From Spirochaetales bacterium (GTDB lineage: Bacteria; Spirochaetota; Spirochaetia; DSM-2461): DNA of 64,000 nt. The translations under genes were made by a program, and so were the position numbers. Location of the stretch: positions 1 to 64,000 of the forward strand of contig JAFGXR010000007.1 in the NCBI GenBank assembly GCA_016936555.1. The letters run 5' to 3'. The notes under the pieces are model-generated. The model was not told the DNA's origin, ran no database searches, and saw only the letters and a list, made by a program, of their open reading frames with translations. Shown here piece after piece: positions 28,068 through 35,357 of this stretch. Numbering within the stretch: the stretch's first letter is position 1; every line of letters begins with the position of its first letter.

Positions 28068-29246
28068 ATGGCGAAATCTGACCTGCCTCTCCGCGGAAAC
28101 GATATTAGAATCATAAATGAAAAGCTGATTCTGGGTCTGATACAGAAGAACGGCAACCTGTCTCAGTCGGAAGCGGTGAACCTCACAGGCCTGAAACCGC
28201 CTACTATTTTACGCATTTTCGCCAATCTTGAAAATGAAAAACTCATCACAATTAATAAAAAATCAGATATTTCCACAGATAAAAAAGGCAGAAAACCGGT
28301 TTATTATAAAATAAATGCCAAAGCCGCCTATGCTATCGGCATAGATTTCTGTTCCACATCCATTTCTGTCGTCATCGTCGACTTCAACCGCAGACCGGTA
28401 TACAGCAAGTTTATCGATATCAATGAGGACCACACAGGCGATTCCATATTCGAACTGATCTGCCAGCTGATACAGGAGGGAATTGATTCGAAATCGATTC
28501 CGAAATCAAGATTGCTGGGAATCGGTATCGGAGCCCCGGGGAAAGTCGATATTTCGTCGGGATCTGTCATTTTTTATGATCGCATTGCCGGATTATCGGA
28601 CTATCCACTCCGGAAGAAAATGTCGGAACGGTTCAATACGGAGATTTTCGTCAACAACAACTGCTCCGTCATCGCCATGAACGAATATCAGTACGGCACG
28701 GTTTCCGAATCCCAGTCCCTCGTAACTCTGCTTATAAGAAGCGGTGTGGGCGGAGCCTTCATCAATGAAGGCCAGGTTCTTACGACCAAAGGCTCAACTA
28801 CGATGGAAATCGGCCATACATCCATTGATTACAACGGCAGACAATGCGAGTGCGGAGAACGGGGGTGCCTTCAGTCCTATCTTGCGGAACCGGCTATAAT
28901 GAAAGACATTCAGGTCCTATCTCCTCTGAAAACTTTTCTCGAAATAGATGAACTGATCGGAAACAATTCTCCCGGAATTGAAGATTTTATAAAAGGCAAA
29001 GCCGAACAGATGACAAAAGGTCTGAAAATGCTCAGCCGGGTTTTTTCTCCCGACACGTTTCTGATTATTTCCCGCTCTCCTCTCTACGCTCAGAAGCTGG
29101 CATATTACACAAACGAGCTTTTACAGAACGATCCCTGCCGGTTTGATAATATCGAAGGGCTGACAATCGAACACTGCGCCTACAATCCTGTGCATGCCGG
29201 ACAGGGAGCCGCCGACCTCGTATTTACAGACTATTTCACTCACTGA
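28068..29246 (+). CDS. ROK-family transcriptional regulator
   Basis: 392 aa. An N-terminal winged helix-turn-helix (about residues 18-85, NLSQSEAVNLTGLKPPTILRIF) is followed by a ROK sugar-sensing domain with the GIGIGAPGKVD nucleotide-site pattern and the zinc motif CECGERGC after EIGHTSID. This is the NagC/XylR type of repressor. Its position between the two divergent catabolic arms and the shared TTACTTAC boxes suggest that it represses both arms until SQ or a pathway sugar binds. AGGAAG lies before the ATG. Confidence 0.9.
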   Translation: MAKSDLPLRGNDIRIINEKLILGLIQKNGNLSQSEAVNLTGLKPPTILRIFANLENEKLITINKKSDISTDKKGRKPVYYKINAKAAYAIGIDFCSTSISVVIVDFNRRPVYSKFIDINEDHTGDSIFELICQLIQEGIDSKSIPKSRLLGIGIGAPGKVDISSGSVIFYDRIAGLSDYPLRKKMSERFNTEIFVNNNCSVIAMNEYQYGTVSESQSLVTLLIRSGVGGAFINEGQVLTTKGSTTMEIGHTSIDYNGRQCECGERGCLQSYLAEPAIMKDIQVLSPLKTFLEIDELIGNNSPGIEDFIKGKAEQMTKGLKMLSRVFSPDTFLIISRSPLYAQKLAYYTNELLQNDPCRFDNIEGLTIEHCAYNPVHAGQGAADLVFTDYFTH

Positions 29247-29271
29247 TCCTTCATGTTTTTAAAGATTTTAT

Positions 29272-29317
29272 TTGACAGGCATTTATCAGTCGTGATTTAC
29301 TTACTTATCGTAAGTAA
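29272..29317 (+). promoter_or_regulatory. ABC-transporter promoter overlapped by a perfect ROK-type operator
   Basis: TTGACA (29272-29277) is followed after 17-18 bases by an ATTTAC/TTTACT -10 region that runs into a perfect 8-bp palindrome, TTACTTAC-N5-GTAAGTAA, at 29297-29317. AAGGAG and the ATG of the binding-protein gene follow. Binding here would cover the -10 region. Confidence 0.75.
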
Positions 29318-29334
29318 TTAAAAAGGAGAATGAA

Positions 29335-30597
29335 ATGAGAAAAATCACTTTTCTGGTTCTTTCACTGACTCTTATCGTGGCAGGTACTGTTTTTGCCAAC
29401 GGTCAACAGGAAAAAGACAAAGAAATCGTTCTGAAATGGCCTTCAATCTGGGTCGGTGAGGATTCAAAAGCCGGTGTCGTAGCACAACTGGTCGAGCAGT
29501 TCAATGCCGATAACGCAGGAATGATCAAAGTTGAGGTTGAAGCACAGCCCGACTATGACGGATACGAGCAGAAGATAAGAACATCCATCGCCGCCGGTAT
29601 CGTTCCCGATATTTTCACAATGAAACTCAACCCCACAACCAAAGCTTATTACGACTCTCCCCTTCTGATGGATTTTTCAAAAGAGCTGAGTACGGGATGG
29701 GGCAAAGACTTCAACGAGGGCACAGTCGCACAGGCAACTGTCAACGGCATGGTAAAATCCCTTCCCTACGAAGTGGCTATTACACCGGTATGGTACAATA
29801 TGGACCTTTTCAAAAAGGCCGGCGTTTCCAAATATCCCCGGACCTACGCTGAATTCCTCGACGCGGCGGCCAAGCTTAAAGCAGCCGGTTTTATTCCCAC
29901 ATCCCAGATGACCGGCGGATCCAATGCTTGGACTTCCATGCTCTGGTATTCCCATTTTCTGGCTTCTTTCGGCGGCCCGGATGTTTATGCCAATCCTTTC
30001 GGAACTGATGCTTATGTAAAAGCGGCTGAAGTTCTTCTCGCCATGTACAGCGATGGAAATACTTCCATGGACGCCATCGGTGGAGATGCCGGCGTTTCCG
30101 GAGGCCATTACCTGGCCGGAGAGTCCGCGATGTTCATAAATGGCCCCTGGTACATCGGCCGTGTAAAAACCGAAGCTCCCGCCGTATACAGCGCAACGGA
30201 AGTCGGTCCCGCACCAGCAGCCGGAAGCCAGAAAGGCGCCATGATCGGTTTCCTCCAGACAAACTTCGCCGCGGCAGCAAACGCCGACGACCCTGAAAAA
30301 GCCGCAGCCGCAGTCAAGTTCATAAAATGGATGACAAAAGCTGAAAATGTGGCGAAAATTTCCGCAGCGTCCGGAGCCATGTTCGCCGTCAAATACGATT
30401 CATCTTCGATCAGTGATGAACTGATGGGCAAATTCATCAACGCTTCCAACGATGCATCATTCACAATTCCCCATCTCGAAGGTGTTGTCACTTCCGATGT
30501 AATTACAGAGTTCGGACAGGCTCTCGGAAAAATGGCTCTCGGCGAAGCCACACCGAAAGAGTTTGTTGAAATGCTGAAAAAAGTTCAGGACCAGTAA
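29335..30597 (+). CDS. ABC sugar transporter, extracellular solute-binding protein
   Basis: 420 aa, family 1 solute-binding protein. The signal peptide ends near TVFANGQQ; there is no lipobox cysteine, so it is likely a soluble periplasmic protein. The mature part has the usual two-lobe pattern (IVLKWPSIWVGEDSK start; AINGPWYIGR-like GESAMFINGPWYI near residue 262). In this locus the likely ligand is SQ or sulfoquinovosyl glycerol. AAGGAG lies before the ATG. The partner permeases follow after a 200-bp gap that contains a MITE-like repeat. Confidence 0.88.
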   Translation: MRKITFLVLSLTLIVAGTVFANGQQEKDKEIVLKWPSIWVGEDSKAGVVAQLVEQFNADNAGMIKVEVEAQPDYDGYEQKIRTSIAAGIVPDIFTMKLNPTTKAYYDSPLLMDFSKELSTGWGKDFNEGTVAQATVNGMVKSLPYEVAITPVWYNMDLFKKAGVSKYPRTYAEFLDAAAKLKAAGFIPTSQMTGGSNAWTSMLWYSHFLASFGGPDVYANPFGTDAYVKAAEVLLAMYSDGNTSMDAIGGDAGVSGGHYLAGESAMFINGPWYIGRVKTEAPAVYSATEVGPAPAAGSQKGAMIGFLQTNFAAAANADDPEKAAAAVKFIKWMTKAENVAKISAASGAMFAVKYDSSSISDELMGKFINASNDASFTIPHLEGVVTSDVITEFGQALGKMALGEATPKEFVEMLKKVQDQ

Positions 30598-30623
30598 ACA
30601 TATCTTAGTACTATAATGATATC

Positions 30624-30773
30624 AGGGGCTGTTGCAAAAGAAGACATCTGTTCTGCCCCTCAACCCCGGCCCTTCTCCCAAAAGGAGAAGGGAGAATAGC
30701 TCGCTTTGAACTCCTCTCCCTCCGGGAGAGGCCGGGTGAGGGCTGTGGAAATGGACTTTTGCAACAGTCGCCT
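30624..30773. mobile_element. MITE-like element between transporter genes
   Basis: About 150 bp bounded by terminal inverted repeats: the left end AGGGGCTGTTGCAAAAG matches the reverse complement of the right end, with a perfect core CTGTTGCAAAAG. Inside, CCCTCAACCCCGGCCCTTCTCCC and its complement form further arms (GGAGAGGCCGGGTGAGGG), so the whole can fold into a long hairpin. There is no open reading frame. This is the look of a non-autonomous transposon or REP-like palindrome. The terminal TGTTGCAAA resembles ends of several IS families. I could not see a clear target duplication. Confidence 0.75.
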
Positions 30774-30800
30774 TATTTCTCTTTCAAGGAAAACACCGAA

Positions 30801-31679
30801 ATGAAAAAAAACAAGAATATCAGAATGATATTGCTTTTCCTTGTTCCCGTTGCCTTTCTCTACATCAGCTTTTTTATCTATCCTCTGGCATTCGTTCTGG
30901 GAACGAGTCTCACAGAGTGGAACGGGATCACGGAAATGAAATTCGCCGGAATTGACAATTACAAAAAGCTGCTGACCGACGAGACCTTTCTTCTGTCCAT
31001 AAAAAACAACATTATATGGGCCTTATCCGGTGGTTTCATCCAGATTCCGCTGGCGACTATGGTGGCGTTAATACTTGCAAGGAAGCCGAAAGGATGGAAA
31101 ACGCTCAGGACGATCTATTTCCTTCCAAATATTATTTCCGCCGTTGCCATCGCCATGATGTGGAAAGCCATATACAATCCCATGTACGGTTTTCTCAATG
31201 CCTTTTTAAATCTGTTCGGAATTGAAGGCCATAACTGGCTCGGGGAGACGGCGACGGCTCTGCCTTCCGTCATAGCCCAGACAGTCCTCTACATCGGCTA
31301 TTTTATGGTTATCATATTCGCCGCGACGACGACCATTCCCAAATCCTTTTACGAAGCCGCTGAAATTGACGGATGCACGACCCTTCAGCAGGAGTGGTTT
31401 ATAACGATACCCATGATCAGGGGGATCCTGGTGACAACCATAACCCTGGCCATGGCTTACGGTATGCGCCATTTCGAAGCGACTTTTCTGATGACAAGCG
31501 GCGGTCCGGCTCACTCAACCTCTGTTATGGGTCTGATCCTGTACAACAAAATGGACGCCTTCCGCCTCGGCGAGGCCAATGCGACCGGTACGATACTCAT
31601 CCTTCTGGGTACAGTGGTAATCGTTGTGATCCGCAAACTTCTTTCGGGAAGGGATGCCGGATCCGATTCGGTGCAGTAG
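30801..31679 (+). CDS. ABC sugar transporter permease 1 (MalF-like)
   Basis: 292 aa with six membrane segments and the EAA-loop EAAEIDGCTTLQQEWFITIP that contacts the ATPase. Start chosen at the ATG at 30801 (AAGGA upstream); an in-frame TTG at 30759 lies inside the MITE-like repeat. It works with the binding protein and the second permease. No ATPase gene lies in the locus, so a shared MsmK/MsmX-type ATPase encoded elsewhere is likely. Confidence 0.92.
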   Translation: MKKNKNIRMILLFLVPVAFLYISFFIYPLAFVLGTSLTEWNGITEMKFAGIDNYKKLLTDETFLLSIKNNIIWALSGGFIQIPLATMVALILARKPKGWKTLRTIYFLPNIISAVAIAMMWKAIYNPMYGFLNAFLNLFGIEGHNWLGETATALPSVIAQTVLYIGYFMVIIFAATTTIPKSFYEAAEIDGCTTLQQEWFITIPMIRGILVTTITLAMAYGMRHFEATFLMTSGGPAHSTSVMGLILYNKMDAFRLGEANATGTILILLGTVVIVVIRKLLSGRDAGSDSVQ

Positions 31680-31689
31680 GAGTATTGTA

Positions 31690-32514
31690 ATGAAAGTATT
31701 TTTAAACACCCTGAAATGGATTATTCTCATATTTTTTCTTTTCGTGGCCCTGTATCCCCTTATCTGGCTCCTCCTGGCGTCTTTTAAAGCCAATAACCTG
31801 GAATTACAGCAGAACCCCTTCGGTTTTCCCGAAAAGTGGATGTTCATCAACTATTACAACGCCATGGTCAAAGCGAAACTTCCCTCCCTGTTTATCCATT
31901 CGATCATCGTGGCCTTCAGTGCCGTTTTCCTTAACCTTCTGGTAGCCTCCATGACATCCTTCGTCATTTCAAGAGAGGATTTCAAAGGCAAGAATGTACT
32001 TCTGACAGTCATAGCCGCGGGAATACTGCTGCCCATCATCTCTTTCATGGTCCCCTACTTTACCATAATTCAGAAAATGAGGCTCTACGATTCTCTTCTG
32101 GCTTTGATTATTGTCTACAGCGCTATTAACATTCCCATTTCCGTCTTTCTCCTCACGTCGTTTATGGGATCCATCCCCGTGGAGCTGGAGGAAGCTGCTA
32201 CGATCGACGGCGCCGGTTTTGTGCAGAGATTTACGAAAGTCATTATCCCCCTTTCCCAGACGGGTCTGGCGACGGCCGGAACATTCTGCTTTATCTATTC
32301 CTGGAACGAGTTCATAATGGCGCTTCTTCTCACCTCTTCCGAATCGTCCAGGACCCTGCAGCTGGGCATACGGTTCTTTACCAGCCAGTTCGTCACTGAC
32401 TATACGGCCATGTATGCGGCCATTGTCATAACAATTATCCCGAGCATCGTCGTGTATTTTATTTTCCACAACAAAATTATCTCCGGATTGACAGCCGGAG
32501 CTGTAAAGGGTTGA
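31690..32514 (+). CDS. ABC sugar transporter permease 2 (MalG-like)
   Basis: 274 aa with six membrane segments and the EAA loop EEAATIDGAGFVQRFTKVIIP. The start is the ATG at 31690, after TAGGAG that spans the stop codon of the first permease; an ATG at 31654 lies within that gene. Followed 7 nt later by the GH31 glycosidase, so uptake and hydrolysis genes are co-transcribed. Confidence 0.92.
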   Translation: MKVFLNTLKWIILIFFLFVALYPLIWLLLASFKANNLELQQNPFGFPEKWMFINYYNAMVKAKLPSLFIHSIIVAFSAVFLNLLVASMTSFVISREDFKGKNVLLTVIAAGILLPIISFMVPYFTIIQKMRLYDSLLALIIVYSAINIPISVFLLTSFMGSIPVELEEAATIDGAGFVQRFTKVIIPLSQTGLATAGTFCFIYSWNEFIMALLLTSSESSRTLQLGIRFFTSQFVTDYTAMYAAIVITIIPSIVVYFIFHNKIISGLTAGAVKG

Positions 32515-32521
32515 GATTTCC

Positions 32522-34513
32522 ATGAAACTGATTGCCAATAAAAAAGGATTTACGCTCTCTCATAAAAACAGGATTCTTCTGTCCCATTCAGCTGAAGCAC
32601 CGGCCATTTTCGCCGGCACTGGAGAGGGAAAGTACAAATTCAATTACGGCCTCTTCAAAATCAAAGACAGCAATCTCAAAATGCAGAGCTGCCTCGACTA
32701 CAAAGTGGAGGAGTCTTCCGGCGATCTGATCCGGATCTCCTTTTCCTGCGGCTTCTCTCTTGTTTTCAGAGAAGTTCAGGACCGCATTCATATGGAATCG
32801 GAGCAGACAAATAACAGGCTGAACCGCTTCAAACTTATACTGAAAGCTTCTGAAAAAGAGCATATCTACGGTTGCGGCGAACAGTATACCAAGCTGGATC
32901 TGAGAGGGCAGAAACTTCCGATCTGGGTGCAGGAGCCGGGACTGGGACGGGGGAAGGATCTGATAACCCTTCTGGCTGAAATGAAACAGGGATACGGGGG
33001 AAATGCCTTCACCACTTATTTCTCTCAGCCGACTTTTGTCTCGTCGGACAACTGGTACTTCCACTCCGAGGGGACAGCCTACAGCGAATTTGATTTCAGG
33101 AAGAAAAAAGAGCACAGCCTGGTTTTCTGGCAGATTCCCCGGAAGATTATTTTCGGAGTTGAAAAAAGTGCCGTCGAAACTCTCTCTTCCCTCTCCGCCT
33201 ATCTGGGCCGGCAGAGAAAGCCCCCGGAATGGGTTTATGACGGGATGTTGATAGGAATGCAGGGCGGCCGGGAAGTGACGACGAAAAAGCTGCAGGACGC
33301 CCTGGATGCCGGTGTTAAAACGGCTGCGATATGGTGTCAGGACTGGGAGGGTATCCGCATAACCTCATTCGGCAAGCAGCTCTTCTGGGACTGGAAACCC
33401 AACGAAGAACTATACCCCGATTTCAAAGGATATATGAAAGAGCTGAACGGCAAAGGGATTAAATATCTCGGTTACATCAATCCGTTTCTGGCTCTGGAAG
33501 GTCCTCTTTACGCTGTGGCGAAGGAAAAGAACTACTGTGTCAAAAACGATAAGGGAGAGGATTATTACGTCTATATAACGACTTTCCCCGCCGCTATGGT
33601 AGACCTCACGAATCCCGAAGCGGTCAAATGGATCAAAGAGGTTATAAAAAAAGATATGATCGCCAGAGGCCTTTCCGGATGGATGGCCGATTTCGGAGAA
33701 TATGTGCCGGCCGATGCGGTTCTCCATTCCGGTGTCGATCCCGAGGTTTATCACAATCAGTATGCTGCGGACTGGGCCCGAATCAATTATGAAGCGGTCC
33801 TGGAAGCCGGTAAAGAAAATGAAATTACCTACTTTATGCGCGCCGGATATACGGGATCGTCAAAGTATTCGGCCATGAACTGGAACGGCGATCAGCTTGT
33901 GAACTGGAGCCTGGACCAGGGATTCGCCACGGTAATTCCCGGAACCATATCCATGGGCTTTTCCGGGATAGGTTATACTCATTCCGATCTCGGCGGCTAT
34001 ACGACGATCCTCTGGCTGAAAAGGAGCAAAGAGCTGTTTATGCGCTGGGCCGAACTCTCCGCTTTCACCCAGACCATGAGAACCCATGAAGGGAACCGGC
34101 CCGACTCGAACTGGCAGTTCAACAGCGATGATGAAACGCTCTCCCACCTGGCGAGAATGACTGAAATCTACACAAAACTGAAACCCTATCACCTGGCTCT
34201 TTCCGATGAATATCAGAAAAGCGGAATCCCGCCGGTCCGTCATCCCTATATCCACTATGAAAAGGATAAGGTCCTTCATAATCTGAAATATCAGTATATG
34301 TACGGCAGGGATCTTCTGGTTGCCCCCGTTATAAGTCAGGGCAAAGAGAAATGGAAAGTCTATCTCCCCTCCGATAAATGGATACATCTCTGGAGCGGAA
34401 AAGAATACAAAGGCGGATGGTTCACCGTTGACAGTCCCCTGGGTCACCCTCCGGTTTTCTATAGAAAGAACTCCGAATTTGCATCTCTATTTCAGGAGAC
34501 CGGTCTATGTTGA
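32522..34513 (+). CDS. GH31 glycosidase, sulfoquinovosidase (YihQ-like)
   Basis: 663-aa cytoplasmic glycoside hydrolase family 31 enzyme, expected to release SQ from sulfoquinovosyl glycerol. The nucleophile is D390 (MADFGEY) and the acid/base D457 (NWNGDQ). Spacing to the E. coli YihQ active site is gap-free in this stretch: taking YihQ Q262, Q288, R301, W304, D405, D472 and Y508, the equivalents are Q247, Q273, Q286, W289, D390, D457 and Y493. All match except R301, which is Gln286. That Arg binds the substrate sulfonate in YihQ, so specificity or affinity may differ. Long matching segments such as QTMRTHEGNRP and HSDLGGYTT support the subfamily. YihQ numbering is from memory. The stop overlaps the next gene by 7 bp. 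Confidence 0.85.
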   Translation: MKLIANKKGFTLSHKNRILLSHSAEAPAIFAGTGEGKYKFNYGLFKIKDSNLKMQSCLDYKVEESSGDLIRISFSCGFSLVFREVQDRIHMESEQTNNRLNRFKLILKASEKEHIYGCGEQYTKLDLRGQKLPIWVQEPGLGRGKDLITLLAEMKQGYGGNAFTTYFSQPTFVSSDNWYFHSEGTAYSEFDFRKKKEHSLVFWQIPRKIIFGVEKSAVETLSSLSAYLGRQRKPPEWVYDGMLIGMQGGREVTTKKLQDALDAGVKTAAIWCQDWEGIRITSFGKQLFWDWKPNEELYPDFKGYMKELNGKGIKYLGYINPFLALEGPLYAVAKEKNYCVKNDKGEDYYVYITTFPAAMVDLTNPEAVKWIKEVIKKDMIARGLSGWMADFGEYVPADAVLHSGVDPEVYHNQYAADWARINYEAVLEAGKENEITYFMRAGYTGSSKYSAMNWNGDQLVNWSLDQGFATVIPGTISMGFSGIGYTHSDLGGYTTILWLKRSKELFMRWAELSAFTQTMRTHEGNRPDSNWQFNSDDETLSHLARMTEIYTKLKPYHLALSDEYQKSGIPPVRHPYIHYEKDKVLHNLKYQYMYGRDLLVAPVISQGKEKWKVYLPSDKWIHLWSGKEYKGGWFTVDSPLGHPPVFYRKNSEFASLFQETGLC

Positions 34514-35163
34514 AAGATCTGATTGAGGTCAACAAGCCCCTGGCGATTTTTCCTGTAGACTCCCCTGCCATGGACCGGTACGGACGGATTATCACAGGGA
34601 TAGACTGTTCCGATATGATCAATCCTTCGACGGAGGCGGCAGTGCCTGAGAACCCGACCTATCTCAGAGATCTTGAAGAGTTGCGCAGACAGGAATCTTT
34701 CGACCAGATCAGCCGTGAAGTCTACGGGGGAAAAATAGCGCTGCAGGCGGGCATCTGTTTCGGATACAACGACAGAATGAACGGGATGGAATACCACGAG
34801 GGCAGCGAAGTCATCGTAGCAATTACCGATTGTGTCCTCATTCTGGGGCGCTGCGAAGATATTCACGATGATATCTGGGATTCCTCGCTGGCCGAATGTT
34901 TCTATCTGCCGGAAGGGACTGTGCTGGAATTGTACAGCAATACGCTCCACCTCGCCCCCTGCCGCACCACCGACGCCCCGTTCTGCACTGTGATTATCCT
35001 CCCCGAAGGTACGAACAGACCTCTGGAGGGGAAATCGATCTCCGATCATCCCACTTATTTTATGGAAAATAAATGGCTGATCTGCCACAGCGAATCACCG
35101 GCTGTCCAGAGGGGAGCTTATGTTGGAATCCGCGGCGATAATATACGGATTAAGACGGTTTGA
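34507..35163 (+). CDS. DUF4867 cupin-like protein, probable sulfoquinovose isomerase
   Basis: 218 aa. The pattern GMEYHEGSEVIVAITDCVLILG, followed by PEGTVLELYSNTLHLAPC, is that of the DUF4867 (KduI-like cupin) family, with probable metal ligands in EYHEGSE and at Glu and His of the second segment. As I recall, members serve as SQ/sulfofructose isomerase in transaldolase- and transketolase-type sulfoglycolysis. It would convert SQ to 6-deoxy-6-sulfofructose, the first transketolase substrate. It overlaps the GH31 gene and is followed by a terminator, closing the rightward arm. Confidence 0.78.
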   Translation: MLKDLIEVNKPLAIFPVDSPAMDRYGRIITGIDCSDMINPSTEAAVPENPTYLRDLEELRRQESFDQISREVYGGKIALQAGICFGYNDRMNGMEYHEGSEVIVAITDCVLILGRCEDIHDDIWDSSLAECFYLPEGTVLELYSNTLHLAPCRTTDAPFCTVIILPEGTNRPLEGKSISDHPTYFMENKWLICHSESPAVQRGAYVGIRGDNIRIKTV

Positions 35164-35170
35164 AGTATAA

Positions 35171-35200
35171 GGGGAGCTCCCGTCGGGAACTCCCTTTTTT
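35171..35200 (+). terminator. Terminator after the rightward sulfoglycolysis arm
   Basis: GGGAGCTCCCG-TC-CGGGAACTCCC forms a stem with one mismatch, followed by six T residues. The FeoB-associated gene ends on the other strand within the same stretch. Confidence 0.82.
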
Positions 35201-35348
35201 AATGACAGCCGCAGCTCCCGCCCTTTCCCGAAGCATGGCTGAAGGGACAGCCTACGCATTTTACACCTTTCTTTTTCTCTCTGACGATTTTAGAAACCGA
35301 AAGAGCGAATATCCCGGCCAGAACCAGCGAAACAACAAGATTAGCCAT
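35199..35348 (-). CDS. FeoB-associated Cys-rich membrane protein
   Basis: 49 aa: one N-terminal membrane helix (NLVVSLVLAGIFALSVSKIV), a basic patch (REKKKG) and a Cys-rich tail with CVGCPF and CGCH. This is the layout of the small proteins that follow feoB in many bacteria; they are thought to assist ferrous iron uptake, possibly by metal binding or by stabilising FeoB. AGGAGG lies 6 nt before the ATG, and the gene is 9 nt downstream of feoB, so it is co-transcribed. Confidence 0.88.
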   Translation of the reverse strand: MANLVVSLVLAGIFALSVSKIVREKKKGVKCVGCPFSHASGKGGSCGCH

Positions 35349-35357
35349 GAAAACCTC

